IMG/VR virus record: IMGVR_UViG_3300030331_000355
Location: 1-23,245 of that record
Reading direction: 5' to 3' (one strand)
From: a virus
Length of the DNA stretch: 23,245 nt
How positions within the stretch are numbered: position 1 is the stretch's first letter; each line of letters begins with the position of its first letter. A program made the position numbers and the translations under genes. A model generated the notes under the pieces. The model saw nothing but the letters and a program-made list of their open reading frames with translations, was not told the DNA's origin and ran no database searches. This document shows, piece by piece, positions 6,216 through 13,305 of the stretch.

Positions 6216-8627
6216 TTACTTCATGTTTTTAAGTATTTCTATATTATTCTTATCTTCTTTATTTTTTCTATCTATATCTAATTTAATACCCTCTTTTTTA
6301 GCATCTATCAAAAGCTCACCTTTATCTAGTTTTAATTGTTCTTTATCTTTAGCTGCTTTTAGTTGTAACTCTGCCTGTCTAAGTTTTATGTCTGCACTGT
6401 CTTTCTTAGATTTACGTTGAACTTCTTGTGCTTTTAATTCAAGCTCTGCCTGTTGCATTTGTACAACAGGATCTTGTGCTTTCTGTTGTGCTGCTTGTTG
6501 TGCGGCCTGTTGCTGATGAGCTTGTGTTAACTGCTTGCCTGCTTCAGCTATGACTCTGGATAATTGTACTTCTACATCCTCGTTCATTTCTTCATTAGGT
6601 GGTGGTAATGGTACACCCAGACGCTCTTCCATTTGTTTACGATAATTAAATCCTAAATGTTCTGCTATATGTGCTTGTAATGAAGCCATTATCTGATTTG
6701 CTTGTGGATTCTGCCCTATCATTTGCATAACTGCAGGATCTTGCATAAACGCTGTGTGCGCCTGTATGTGAGCATCGTGATCTTGATAAATAAACGCTTT
6801 TATAGGTGTGCCAATAAGTGCATTCATGTTTTCGCTCACTGGATCTGCAGGCTTCATGTCTTCTTTTATAGGAACAAGTTTATCTGCGTTTTTAACTCCC
6901 AACACTTCTATCATCTGTCTATGTAGTTGCGGCAGATCATATATCTGTGGTGCAGATGTAGCCATTTGCAGCACAGCCTGATACTGTACAACTCTTTGTG
7001 CCATAGTAGAACTGTTAGGATCGCTGACAGGTATGACCTCTACTAGTCCATAATCAGCTTGTCTAGCACCAACCTCACCTCGTTGTGGTTGATACGAATA
7101 CTCGGCTGGCGCGTATTCTGCTAAGAGAGTCTTGAGAAGCTTAAACTCTTGTTTCATAGCATAATGAACGCGAGCTTGTACTGCAGCCATCGGCTTCAGA
7201 GTCCGCTCAAGGAGTGCCAGCGTCGTGCCAACTGGAGCATTAGCTGACATATCTGATATGTTCATATCGCTAATTGCCCCAAGCCTTCGGCCTTCTGTAG
7301 TAATTTGATTAAGTAGAGCTAGTAATGTTTGACTTGGTTCTTTGTATGGTAACGGCATGATATTGTCACGTATACTACCTGACGGCACATCAACATCTTT
7401 GAACTCCCCAGGCTCTATTGGTGTATCGTCACCCTTAATACGCAACCCACGAGATTTAAGACCTCCAGGGAGATTGGACAATGTACCTGCATCTACGAGC
7501 TGACGTATTAAGGATGTACCCGCACGAGCATATCCACCTATAATGTGGATAAGACCCAACCCATAAAAACCAAATCCTGGGACATACACATAGTGCACAA
7601 AGTGCTGTCTTTTCAGTTTGAGTTTATCGGTGGGATTCCAATTCCTGCGAATGGCTAATACTTCATTAGAACCTCTTTCTATTGTTACGACATAAGGTTT
7701 AGCTATCTCTTCTTCAGAATCATCTATACCTTCTATAACGAGATCCGCATGCACTTCGTATATACTGTATCTGTCGTCATTAGTAAGAGAGTATCCACCC
7801 TCTTCAGCTTTGCGTTCTTCTATATCTGTGTGATATGCCTGTGGCTCACCTAAATCTATTTCTTTGTAAAACCCGTTTGCCTGTAATTTCTTTAATTCGT
7901 TCTTTGTTTTTCTCATCACGTGAGTAACACGTTCTGCTGTCTCTACGTGTGAAGCCCCATAAGGTACTATCACATCCTCGGCAGGTATATACAGGGCAAC
8001 TTGTCGTCCTATGTTTGGATCATAATAAACTTTTTTGAAGGCAGAACCTGCTAGACCTAAACTATAAAGGAGGCGTTCATGTTCAGGACGATACTCAACC
8101 ATGTTCTCTGTGAGCTCATAATTCATATCTGATTTTACACGAGCTGCTGCTTCATCTTTCTCTTTTGTTTCCTCGCCAAGCAGCTTTGTTTTAACAGGTC
8201 CTGCGGCAGGGAATGTTTCACTCATAGTTTCAGCTTGAAACCTTATAGCCGCTTCTGCTAATACTGTAGAATATACACCACATGCGCCTTCCCAAGGCTC
8301 TGTGCGTTCTTCGTACTTAAACCCTAAAACTTCTAATCCTTTAACATAAGAATCTGCCCAGTCTTTACGACTGTTAAGATCTCCTTCTACCATATCAATT
8401 ATATCATCAGCTAAAATTGATAGTGCATCATCTTCCATCTCTTCAGCAATATTTGCATTAAATCCACCTTTTCCTGTGTCACCTCCTGGGACAATGGTGA
8501 CTTCCACGCTACCATCATCTAACGTGACCATCTCAGGATTTACAATTTCTATCTCCAAAGCCTCTGCTGCTTTAGCTTCTTCTTCTATACCTACAGGGCC
8601 AGGACTTAATGCTTTTTCTACTGCCAT
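6216..8627 (-). CDS. Portal protein (P22 gp1-like type)
   Basis: An 803-residue protein assigned as the dodecameric portal at the packaging vertex. After an acidic N-terminus (about 1-85) comes a conserved portal block: DWADSYVKGLEVLGFKYEER, then EPWEGACGVYSTVLAEAAIR (110-129) and AETMSETFPAAGPVKTK. The middle carries the IYEVHADL and HYVYVPGFGFYGLGLIH segments and a LPYKEPSQTLLALLNQI helix typical of the family. The last 118 residues or so form a Gln/Lys/Glu-rich coiled coil (QQQAAQQAAQQ onwards), as in long-barrel portals. The length is near that of P22 gp1 (about 725) plus the tail. Its ATG overlaps the terminase stop as TAATG. The order terminase-portal-scaffold-capsid supports the call. 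Confidence 0.9.
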   Translation of the reverse strand: MAVEKALSPGPVGIEEEAKAAEALEIEIVNPEMVTLDDGSVEVTIVPGGDTGKGGFNANIAEEMEDDALSILADDIIDMVEGDLNSRKDWADSYVKGLEVLGFKYEERTEPWEGACGVYSTVLAEAAIRFQAETMSETFPAAGPVKTKLLGEETKEKDEAAARVKSDMNYELTENMVEYRPEHERLLYSLGLAGSAFKKVYYDPNIGRQVALYIPAEDVIVPYGASHVETAERVTHVMRKTKNELKKLQANGFYKEIDLGEPQAYHTDIEERKAEEGGYSLTNDDRYSIYEVHADLVIEGIDDSEEEIAKPYVVTIERGSNEVLAIRRNWNPTDKLKLKRQHFVHYVYVPGFGFYGLGLIHIIGGYARAGTSLIRQLVDAGTLSNLPGGLKSRGLRIKGDDTPIEPGEFKDVDVPSGSIRDNIMPLPYKEPSQTLLALLNQITTEGRRLGAISDMNISDMSANAPVGTTLALLERTLKPMAAVQARVHYAMKQEFKLLKTLLAEYAPAEYSYQPQRGEVGARQADYGLVEVIPVSDPNSSTMAQRVVQYQAVLQMATSAPQIYDLPQLHRQMIEVLGVKNADKLVPIKEDMKPADPVSENMNALIGTPIKAFIYQDHDAHIQAHTAFMQDPAVMQMIGQNPQANQIMASLQAHIAEHLGFNYRKQMEERLGVPLPPPNEEMNEDVEVQLSRVIAEAGKQLTQAHQQQAAQQAAQQKAQDPVVQMQQAELELKAQEVQRKSKKDSADIKLRQAELQLKAAKDKEQLKLDKGELLIDAKKEGIKLDIDRKNKEDKNNIEILKNMK

Positions 8628-10180
8628 TAGTAATATCCACTTCCTCTACGTTTAAAGTATTGAGTCTCCTCTGGTTCGTCACTAGGTAGTCTTATAAAAC
8701 CACCTTGTCTAAATCGCATTAATGCCATAACAGTAGAGTCAACCAAGTCATCATGACTCATGAATGGAAATCCTGCAATCTCTTCTATAACTTCTTCCGC
8801 CCATCTTGTTTCTGGAACCCAACACATTCCTGATGCTACTATATCAGACACAGAATTTAATCTGGCTAATTTATCACCTGACCCTCTGTGTGGTGTGTAT
8901 TCCTGTACTGGTAATCCCATACGCCTCATTTCTTGATAAAGTGCAGTACCTGCACTTTTCTTTTCAACTATAAAAGCATCTGGCTCCCATTCTGCATATT
9001 CTTCCATAGCCAGTTCTTTAAGTTCTGGGAACTCCATACGCCTTTTTATACTATTTAGCAATATAATATTATACGCGTCAACCTCTTCGTTAAGAAAAAC
9101 TCCCCATGTAGTTATTGCCGTATAGTCAGCTCTGTTGTGTTTTTCTGCTGCAGCGTCCAGTGACATGATAACATATTCACATGGTGGGGGCTGATCTTGT
9201 GTCCATCTTTGCCACCATTCTCTCTTTACAAGTGCGGCTTCTTCAGCGGTTGGTTCTTGCTGATACTGTGCGTTCCACTGAAATACAGGCATAGACGCTT
9301 TGGTACGCAATAATGCGTCTAAATTAAAAAACTCAGGCCACAAAGGTTTTTGTTCTGATTTCTCAGTTTCTTTATTTATAATATCTAATATAGCAGGAAA
9401 CTCTACAACTTCATACTGGTCAGCTTTCTCATTCTGCCCCATATCTTTAGTCACACGCCCCGTCAGATCATCCATGTGCCAACGTGTTTGTATAATAGCC
9501 ACACGACCCCCTGGCATTAGTCGGGTTCGTGCACCATATGTAAACCACTCGTATGCTTTTTCAAATACTCCGAAGTTACCATTGATAACATCTTGCTCAG
9601 AGTGGGGATCATCAACAAGAAGTAAATCAGCACCACGACCAGCTATAGATGAGCCAATACCACACGCATAATACTCTCCGCCCGAATTAGTATTCCATCT
9701 TCCCGCTGATTTAGAGTCTGCTGCAAGCTGTACAGTGGGGAATATAGCCTGATATTCGTCTGTAGATATTAAATTACGCACTTTTCTACCAAAATCTACA
9801 GCTAAATCTGTAGTATGAGATACCATCATCACTTTTTTGTTAGGATTTCTACCTAAAAACCATGCAGGAAAAAATATAGACACTAACTGGGACTTACCAT
9901 GACGTGGTGGTATGTTTACACATATTCTATCTTTTTTACCTTGTTCTATATCCATTAACATGTTTGCCAGCATCCTATGATGCTTACCCACAATATAATC
10001 TGGCTGCATATGTTTACAAAATGCTATAAGATCGTCGTATATAGTCTTGATTTTCTTACGTTTTCCTAGTTCATCAACTAATTTATCTATTTCCATGACT
10101 TCTTCAGTCGTATATTTGTCTAAATTAGCCAACATTACGCCAATTTCGTCTTCAGAAAAGTCGATAATAGCTTCACTCAT
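8627..10180 (-). CDS. terL: Terminase large subunit (packaging ATPase and nuclease)
   Basis: 517 residues with both terminase domains. In the N-terminal ATPase, Walker A is PPRHGKS at 91-97, followed by an adenine-side MMVSHTTDLA, and Walker B is LLLVDD at 186-191; TRWHMDDLTG follows around 232-241. In the C-terminal RNase H-like nuclease, the acidic sites are D342 (SLDAA), E406 (VEKKSAG) and D477/D478 (SHDDLVDS). It cuts concatemeric DNA and drives it through the portal encoded next. The length is normal for the family and all key residues are present. It overlaps the upstream gene by 8 nt. There is no strong ribosome-binding site, so coupling to the upstream gene is likely. Confidence 0.96.
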   Translation of the reverse strand: MSEAIIDFSEDEIGVMLANLDKYTTEEVMEIDKLVDELGKRKKIKTIYDDLIAFCKHMQPDYIVGKHHRMLANMLMDIEQGKKDRICVNIPPRHGKSQLVSIFFPAWFLGRNPNKKVMMVSHTTDLAVDFGRKVRNLISTDEYQAIFPTVQLAADSKSAGRWNTNSGGEYYACGIGSSIAGRGADLLLVDDPHSEQDVINGNFGVFEKAYEWFTYGARTRLMPGGRVAIIQTRWHMDDLTGRVTKDMGQNEKADQYEVVEFPAILDIINKETEKSEQKPLWPEFFNLDALLRTKASMPVFQWNAQYQQEPTAEEAALVKREWWQRWTQDQPPPCEYVIMSLDAAAEKHNRADYTAITTWGVFLNEEVDAYNIILLNSIKRRMEFPELKELAMEEYAEWEPDAFIVEKKSAGTALYQEMRRMGLPVQEYTPHRGSGDKLARLNSVSDIVASGMCWVPETRWAEEVIEEIAGFPFMSHDDLVDSTVMALMRFRQGGFIRLPSDEPEETQYFKRRGSGYY

Positions 10181-10814
10181 CTTTAGTTTTCCAAAAATAC
10201 TCGTCAGTATCCCCTAATCGGGTCATATTTCCGTTTTCTACCTGATATTCTATGGTACTAACCTTAAAATCAGGGTCTAATGGCTTCTGTGGGGTCAAAG
10301 AATTGTCATAAACTCTCATTCTGTTGTTCGGATAAAGGCAAAACTGCCCATTTTCTAGTTTTAACAGGTTACTAGACTTATGTTCTTCAGGAGTTTCGCT
10401 TGTGCTATAATCAATTCCGTTAGCATCTGCATGATAATTGTCTATTGTGCATATATACGAACCTGTCAACGTCCCATAATCTCTACTTAATATCTGAAAA
10501 TCCATTGATCCAATAAACTGTTTAGTAATAGATACCACACCATAATCCATACAGTTCCAAAACTGTAGATTTGGTAAACTAAGATCAGGATCAGGTGTTT
10601 TAGGTCTGGATAAAAACGCACTTATAGGTAATTTATCAAATAGTGCTCCGTATTGCGGTAGATATGTCTCAAAATAAAACGCTCTACCAGGGATAGACTT
10701 ACACGAAACCCATACACCCTCTACAAACTCTCCATGTCCATCTTTTAAATCTCTCAAATATTCTCTTCTAACCCATACTTTTTCTGCTGGCATATTACAA
10801 ATCAATTCACTCAT
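10173..10814 (-). CDS. Conserved unknown protein between the terminase genes, 213 aa
   Basis: I do not recognise a domain. The protein is aromatic-rich, with a probable beta-structured body: GRAFYFETYLPQYGALFDKL around residues 43-62, PDPDLSLPNLQFWNCMDYGV around 74-93, and YGTLTGSYICTIDNYHAD further on. The phrase about completing lines such as LENGQFCLYPNNRMRVYD looks like a conserved core. There is no membrane segment, signal peptide or nucleotide-binding motif. Unknowns of similar appearance lie next to terL in marine phage genomes as I recall them. It overlaps both neighbours by 8 nt, so all three genes are one translational unit. It may assist packaging. Confidence 0.7.
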   Translation of the reverse strand: MSELICNMPAEKVWVRREYLRDLKDGHGEFVEGVWVSCKSIPGRAFYFETYLPQYGALFDKLPISAFLSRPKTPDPDLSLPNLQFWNCMDYGVVSITKQFIGSMDFQILSRDYGTLTGSYICTIDNYHADANGIDYSTSETPEEHKSSNLLKLENGQFCLYPNNRMRVYDNSLTPQKPLDPDFKVSTIEYQVENGNMTRLGDTDEYFWKTKDE

Positions 10815-11403
10815 CCTTTAATCCTAGCTCCTTATCAACATCAAATGATTCCCCATCAATTATAACGGGATCTTTATCTCTGTCATCTTCTACTTTTACT
10901 AATTTATTTAACTTCGCACGTAACTTCTCTCGTAAATCATCAGTGGACTGATGTGTTACTGTAACTTCAGACTTTTCTGCAAACAAACTAACATCAGACA
11001 TTTTACCCAAAAGCTCCAAAGCACGTATACGCACTTTAGGATCAGGGTTTTCAGTTTCTAATAATAACTTATTGGTAACGAGATGTCTTATGTGCGTAGC
11101 ACTCTCAACAACAGACTGCCCAAACTCTTTTAAAATATTGTTTGTTAACACAAGACTTGCAGGTGTAAGTGTAGATGCTTTGTTTGTAGTAACTTTTTTA
11201 GATGTAGTTTCGGGATCGTCTGCATACGCAACAGTTAATTTTGCTGCAATGTCTTTGTCTTCTTTGGTAGGTTCTAAGTTTAAACCGTGTTTTTCTAGTT
11301 CTTTGGCAGTCTCAGCCGCATGCTTCGTCCGTGTCTTTAAATCTACGGGTGGTAGATTAGGAGAGAACTCAATACCTAACTCAGGTTCTACAGTTATAGT
11401 CAT
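10807..11403 (-). CDS. Candidate terminase small subunit, 198 aa
   Basis: A hydrophilic, largely helical protein. The N-terminal half is charged (RTKHAAETAKELEKHGLNLE). The central region LTNNILKEFGQSVVESATHI and the core NPDPKVRIRALELLGKMSDV (about 118-137) resemble putative small terminase subunits of aquatic phages, where a PxxRxxALxLLGK-type helix precedes a stretch with SEVTVTHQSTDDL. The C-terminus is a coiled-coil-like Lys/Glu/Asp tail. Small subunits recognise the packaging site and feed DNA to TerL. The position as first gene of the late operon, one gene before terL, fits. No obvious ribosome-binding site precedes the ATG. The call rests on weak family memory and gene order. Confidence 0.55.
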   Translation of the reverse strand: MTITVEPELGIEFSPNLPPVDLKTRTKHAAETAKELEKHGLNLEPTKEDKDIAAKLTVAYADDPETTSKKVTTNKASTLTPASLVLTNNILKEFGQSVVESATHIRHLVTNKLLLETENPDPKVRIRALELLGKMSDVSLFAEKSEVTVTHQSTDDLREKLRAKLNKLVKVEDDRDKDPVIIDGESFDVDKELGLKDE

Positions 11404-11483
11404 ACATATTCATCGCAGGTTGTTAACCGATATTTCATATATACATAAAAAATTTTTTTCTGCAAGTAGTTTGGGACTCCAAA

Positions 11484-11515
11484 GGGGGGTCTTCCTATAT
11501 AGAGGGGGGTGGGGG
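11484..11515 (+). other. G-rich stretch with long G runs
   Basis: Three runs of G (11484-11489, 11504-11509 and 11511-11515) lie in otherwise AT-rich DNA. Splitting a run could give a quadruplex, but only with a long loop of about 14 nt, so the case is weaker than for the stretch at 11592. Confidence 0.4.
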
Positions 11516-11560
11516 TCGAATCTGAGAATTTTTGTAATCGTTTGTGCAAACTATTATACA

Positions 11561-11576
11561 TATACGTATACGTATA
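11561..11576. repeat. Perfect 16-bp palindrome
   Basis: TATACGTATACGTATA is its own reverse complement over 16 bp. It sits between the two G-rich stretches in the divergent region. It might be a protein-binding site or a cruciform-prone element; it has no sequence relation to the 17-bp palindrome family. Confidence 0.7.
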
Positions 11577-11591
11577 GATACACGACACAAA

Positions 11592-11614
11592 GGGGTCATG
11601 GGGGTGGGGTGGGG
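11592..11614 (+). other. Predicted G-quadruplex motif
   Basis: Four G runs are separated by short loops: GGGG, TCAT, GGGGG, T, GGGG, T, GGGG. This satisfies the usual G4 pattern with runs of four or more. It lies about 20 bp from the first operator-like palindrome and on the strand that would be non-template for the early arm. Whether it folds is untested. Confidence 0.65.
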
Positions 11615-11634
11615 TTTAGCATATAGTGATTTTT

Positions 11635-11651
11635 TGTAGTGACTCACTACA
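11635..11651. promoter_or_regulatory. 17-bp operator-like palindrome, copy 1
   Basis: TGTAGTGACTCACTACA, a perfect inverted repeat of 8 bp around a central C. It starts 31 bp (about three helical turns) before copy 2 and lies upstream of the early promoter. Confidence 0.85.
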
Positions 11652-11665
11652 GTTTTATGTTGTTT

Positions 11666-11682
11666 TGTAGTGACTCACTACA
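11666..11682. promoter_or_regulatory. 17-bp operator-like palindrome, copy 2
   Basis: An exact copy of the 17-bp palindrome. It ends about 28 bp upstream of the -35 element of the promoter at 11711-11739, so a bound protein could repress or activate that promoter, perhaps with copy 1. Confidence 0.85.
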
Positions 11683-11710
11683 ATATTTATTAAATAATTG
11701 TAGAACATGC

Positions 11711-11739
11711 CTAACAATAACTAAATAAATTGATATAAT
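11711..11739 (+). promoter_or_regulatory. Sigma70-type extended -10 promoter for the first early gene
   Basis: A perfect TATAAT (11734-11739) is preceded by TGA, giving the extended -10 form TGN-TATAAT. The -35 is weak (CTAACA, 11711-11716, 4 of 6) at 17 bp. The predicted transcript starts near 11746, leaving a leader of about 60 nt before the gene at 11807. Confidence 0.65.
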
Positions 11740-11806
11740 GAATTCATCAAAGACACAAAAAACAATTCCGTTATAACGTCTTTGTGTATTAATGGAGAAC
11801 GGCTCA

Positions 11807-12406
11807 ATGCCTAACATTAAAAACAGTTTGCAAGTATCTGCTAAACTTGCTGATCAACTAGTTAAAGATAATTCAGCTCATGCAAAGTCTGCACGGTCTA
11901 CACAAAAGACCGTTGATATGTTGATTGCTGACGGCTTTAAATGGTTCAACATGGTTTCACCTACTACAAAAGGTGAAGTTATTGGAGTTGGTGAAGTTAA
12001 AAAGAATGAAAATTCTTTTGTCAATCCAATGTCCGCGGAAGAGTTCTTTAAGATGAAGTATAAGATAGCCTATGGTTTAAATCCTAGGTATGCTTATACA
12101 TTGGATAGATCTGCCAAAACATTGACTGAAAGTCAAAAGCTGATGAAAGCAAAGCTTAATAATAATGTCAGCGGCAGATTATCTGATTATAAAAAGCAGT
12201 TAATCAATCGTGAGAACTTGTTAACAGGCTCTAATGGTAGGCAAGAGAAAAAGACATTCAAGCAGTCTTTTGTTCTTGCCAACAACAAGATGATTGAAAA
12301 GTTAAAAGGTATGGAAGATGCTACCTTAGATACTTCTGCAATCATCAAGTTGTTATCACAAATTAATGTGATTGTTGAAACTAATTCAGCAAAACAAGAT
12401 CACTAA
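11807..12406 (+). CDS. Early phage protein of unknown function, 199 aa
   Basis: I do not recognise a family. The protein is basic and mostly helical: ADQLVKDNSAHAKSARSTQK in the N-terminal third, a conserved-looking middle FFKMKYKIAYGLNPRYAYTL, and LSDYKKQLINRENLLTG later. There is no membrane segment, cysteine motif or clear helix-turn-helix. An in-frame ATG exists at 11792, but GGAG at 11794-11797 lies 9 nt before the ATG at 11807, so I chose the latter. It is the first gene after the early promoter and two operator-like palindromes, and is followed by a terminator, so it is a separately expressed early gene. This makes it a reasonable regulator candidate, but there is no direct evidence. 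Confidence 0.8.
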   Translation: MPNIKNSLQVSAKLADQLVKDNSAHAKSARSTQKTVDMLIADGFKWFNMVSPTTKGEVIGVGEVKKNENSFVNPMSAEEFFKMKYKIAYGLNPRYAYTLDRSAKTLTESQKLMKAKLNNNVSGRLSDYKKQLINRENLLTGSNGRQEKKTFKQSFVLANNKMIEKLKGMEDATLDTSAIIKLLSQINVIVETNSAKQDH

Positions 12407-12416
12407 AACATCTTTT

Positions 12417-12448
12417 AGCCTAGCATAATAGTATGCTAGGCTATTTTC
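12417..12448 (+). terminator. Terminator hairpin after the first early gene
   Basis: A perfect 11-bp stem AGCCTAGCATA (12417-12427) and TATGCTAGGCT (12432-12442) with a 4-nt loop is followed by ATTTTC. It lies 11 nt after the stop codon. The T run is short, so it may be a partial terminator or an mRNA-stabilising hairpin. Confidence 0.7.
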
Positions 12449-12461
12449 ATTGGAGGAAAAA

Positions 12462-12620
12462 ATGAAACAATTAAAAGACATTCCACAACTACAAAAGAAA
12501 AATAAATCACATATGAATATTATTTGGTTTATAAATAAATTTGGATATATAACTTTTATTTATTTTATATTCGCATTGGTTACATCAATGTTTATATTAT
12601 TTCTTTTAATAATAATCTAA
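12462..12620 (+). CDS. Small single-pass membrane protein, 52 aa
   Basis: A short frame with a strong signal: TTGGAGG about 7 nt before the ATG. The first 26 residues or so are hydrophilic and basic (MKQLKDIPQLQKKNKSHMN). Residues 28-52 are a continuous hydrophobic helix (FGYITFIYFIFALV and on to FILFLLIII), ending at the C-terminus. This fits a cytoplasmic N-terminus with one membrane span. It lies between two terminator hairpins in the early region. It could alter the host membrane, exclude other phages or be holin-like, but a single span with no lysis genes nearby does not decide this. No family is recognised. Confidence 0.75.
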   Translation: MKQLKDIPQLQKKNKSHMNIIWFINKFGYITFIYFIFALVTSMFILFLLIII

Positions 12621-12625
12621 TATCA

Positions 12626-12648
12626 GGGAGCTTCGGCTCCCTTTTTTT
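12626..12648 (+). terminator. Rho-independent terminator with TTCG loop
   Basis: GGGAGC, loop TTCG, GCTCCC, then seven T (12642-12648), starting 6 nt after the stop of the small membrane protein gene. The UUCG tetraloop and T run make a textbook intrinsic terminator, which isolates the first two early genes from the repeat region. Confidence 0.93.
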
Positions 12649-12652
12649 GTGC

Positions 12653-12690
12653 CTATGATACCAGTGCTTAATGTAGCGTTGAGCCTAACG
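12653..12690 (+). repeat. Long direct repeat, copy A (about 38 bp)
   Basis: Matches 12749-12787 with about three substitutions and one single-base indel. Both copies include CTTAATGTAGCGTTGAG. The copies lie 96 bp apart and flank the palindrome at 12732. Confidence 0.8.
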
Positions 12691-12731
12691 TGATATCACA
12701 TACTGAATTATAACGTATTGTCCTGCAATTT

Positions 12732-12748
12732 TGTAGTGACTCACTACA
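12732..12748. promoter_or_regulatory. 17-bp operator-like palindrome, copy 3
   Basis: An exact copy with central C. It abuts copy B of the long direct repeat, which begins at the next base. Confidence 0.8.
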
Positions 12749-12787
12749 CTATGAAACCAGTTCTTAATGTAGCGTTGAGTCCTAATG
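12749..12787 (+). repeat. Long direct repeat, copy B (about 39 bp)
   Basis: The second copy of the repeat at 12653-12690. It begins directly after the palindrome at 12732-12748 and ends inside the first AATGTTCCGT word. Confidence 0.8.
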
Positions 12788-12885
12788 TTCCGTAATTATT
12801 ATAATGTTCCGTGAATGTTCCGTGAATGTTCCGTAATTGCAAGTGTCAACGGAACATTATGCTATGGTTGTATATGGTGGTAAAC

Positions 12886-12902
12886 TGTAGTGAGTCACTA
12901 CA
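12886..12902. promoter_or_regulatory. 17-bp operator-like palindrome, copy 4 (central G)
   Basis: TGTAGTGAGTCACTACA, the same arms with G at the centre, that is, the opposite orientation if the centre matters. It lies within the repeat tract. Confidence 0.8.
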
Positions 12903-12909
12903 AAACTTA

Positions 12910-12943
12910 CTTAGTAAAACTTAGTAAATCTTAGTAAATCTTA
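12910..12943. repeat. 10-bp tandem repeat (CTTAGTAAAT type)
   Basis: Three units of about 10 bp with partial ends, AT-rich, beginning a few bases after palindrome copy 4. It could serve as a melting element or as phased half-sites. Confidence 0.7.
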
Positions 12944-13112
12944 TTTTTAGTATGTAATGTTCCGTTTTGTAAATAATACTTAGTCCTATTATGAAATGGT
13001 TTTGAATGTTCCGAAAGCATCGAGCGTCTCGAGGCGTATGTCCAATCCCCAAAAAAACGGAACATTGGAACATTCCAGTAATATCAATGACTTGCAAACC
13101 ACCACAACGGAA

Positions 13113-13142
13113 CATTATGTCACATTATGTCACATTACGTCA
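13113..13142. repeat. 10-bp tandem repeat (CATTATGTCA type)
   Basis: Three consecutive 10-bp units, the third with one change (CATTACGTCA). The array begins inside the last inverted AATGTTCCGT word. Confidence 0.8.
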
Positions 13143-13203
13143 TATACCACCATATAATAGCGTTTTACATTCTATAACGTATTCTAACATGTTTCTGTAA
13201 AAC

Positions 13204-13232
13204 TTGACACTTCCCGATAGTTGTGGTACTAT
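13204..13232 (+). promoter_or_regulatory. Strong sigma70-type promoter of the main early operon
   Basis: A perfect TTGACA (13204-13209), a 17-bp spacer, and TACTAT (13227-13232, 4-5 of 6 with the key T1, A2 and T6 present). The start would be near 13240, giving a leader of about 85 nt that contains palindrome copy 5. It precedes a long run of same-strand genes with no other comparably good promoter seen. Confidence 0.8.
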
Positions 13233-13288
13233 ATACACATAATCGAGAAAGACAAAAATTTTCGATTGGCAATTTTGCCTCAACAATC

Positions 13289-13305
13289 TGTAGTGACTCA
13301 CTACA
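13289..13305. promoter_or_regulatory. 17-bp operator-like palindrome, copy 5
   Basis: An exact copy in the transcribed leader, about 50 bp after the predicted start and 7 nt before the AGGAG of the gene at 13326. A bound protein here would act on elongating polymerase, or the RNA form could affect ribosome access. Confidence 0.85.

Larger units (their letters stand above)
11404..11806. other. Divergent intergenic control region between the late and early arms
   Basis: About 400 bp without a supported gene lie between the two divergent arms. It contains two G-rich stretches (11484-11515 and 11592-11614), a perfect 16-bp palindrome (11561-11576), two copies of the 17-bp operator-like palindrome (11635 and 11666) and an extended -10 promoter for the early arm (11711-11739). 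A weak minus-strand promoter candidate is TTGCAG (11465-11460), a 16-bp spacer, then TATATA (11443-11438). A switch in transcription direction with this density of sites makes it the main control region of the window and one of two origin candidates. Confidence 0.7.
12784..13116. repeat. AATGTTCCGT iteron-like repeats, nine copies in both orientations
   Basis: Plus-orientation copies are at 12784-12793, 12803-12812, 12814-12823, 12825-12834, 12956-12965 and 13005-13014 (one mismatch). Inverted copies (ACGGAACATT) are at 12849-12858, 13057-13066 and 13107-13116. A further related GGAACATTCC lies at 13068-13077. Three consecutive copies have an 11-bp period, giving GTTC-N7-GTTC twice (12806-12831). 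This is the half-site spacing of LexA boxes in Alphaproteobacteria. Confidence 0.8.
12649..13203. other. Gene-free repeat tract; candidate origin or control region
   Basis: About 550 bp between a strong terminator and a strong promoter hold no credible gene. Short frames here show no ribosome-binding sites and are made of repeats. The tract contains a 38-bp direct repeat pair, two 17-bp palindromes in opposite orientations, at least nine copies of a 10-bp iteron-like word AATGTTCCGT in both orientations, and two sets of 10-bp AT-rich tandem repeats. Clusters of iterons beside AT-rich tandem repeats are the usual layout of replication origins; a multi-operator control region is the alternative. 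Confidence 0.6.

Noticed and set aside
11635-11651. The palindrome core TGACTCA as a eukaryotic AP-1/GCN4-type site
   Set aside because: The core matches by chance; the gene content is that of a bacteriophage and the conserved unit is the full 17 bp.
12784-13142. CRISPR-like array from clustered short repeats
   Set aside because: The repeat words are only 10 bp, occur in both orientations and have irregular spacing; there are no uniform spacers and no cas genes.
12921-13200. Open frames on both strands in the repeat tract (12921-13115 minus, 13006-13200 plus)
   Set aside because: They consist of repeat sequence, lack ribosome-binding sites and show no protein-like composition.
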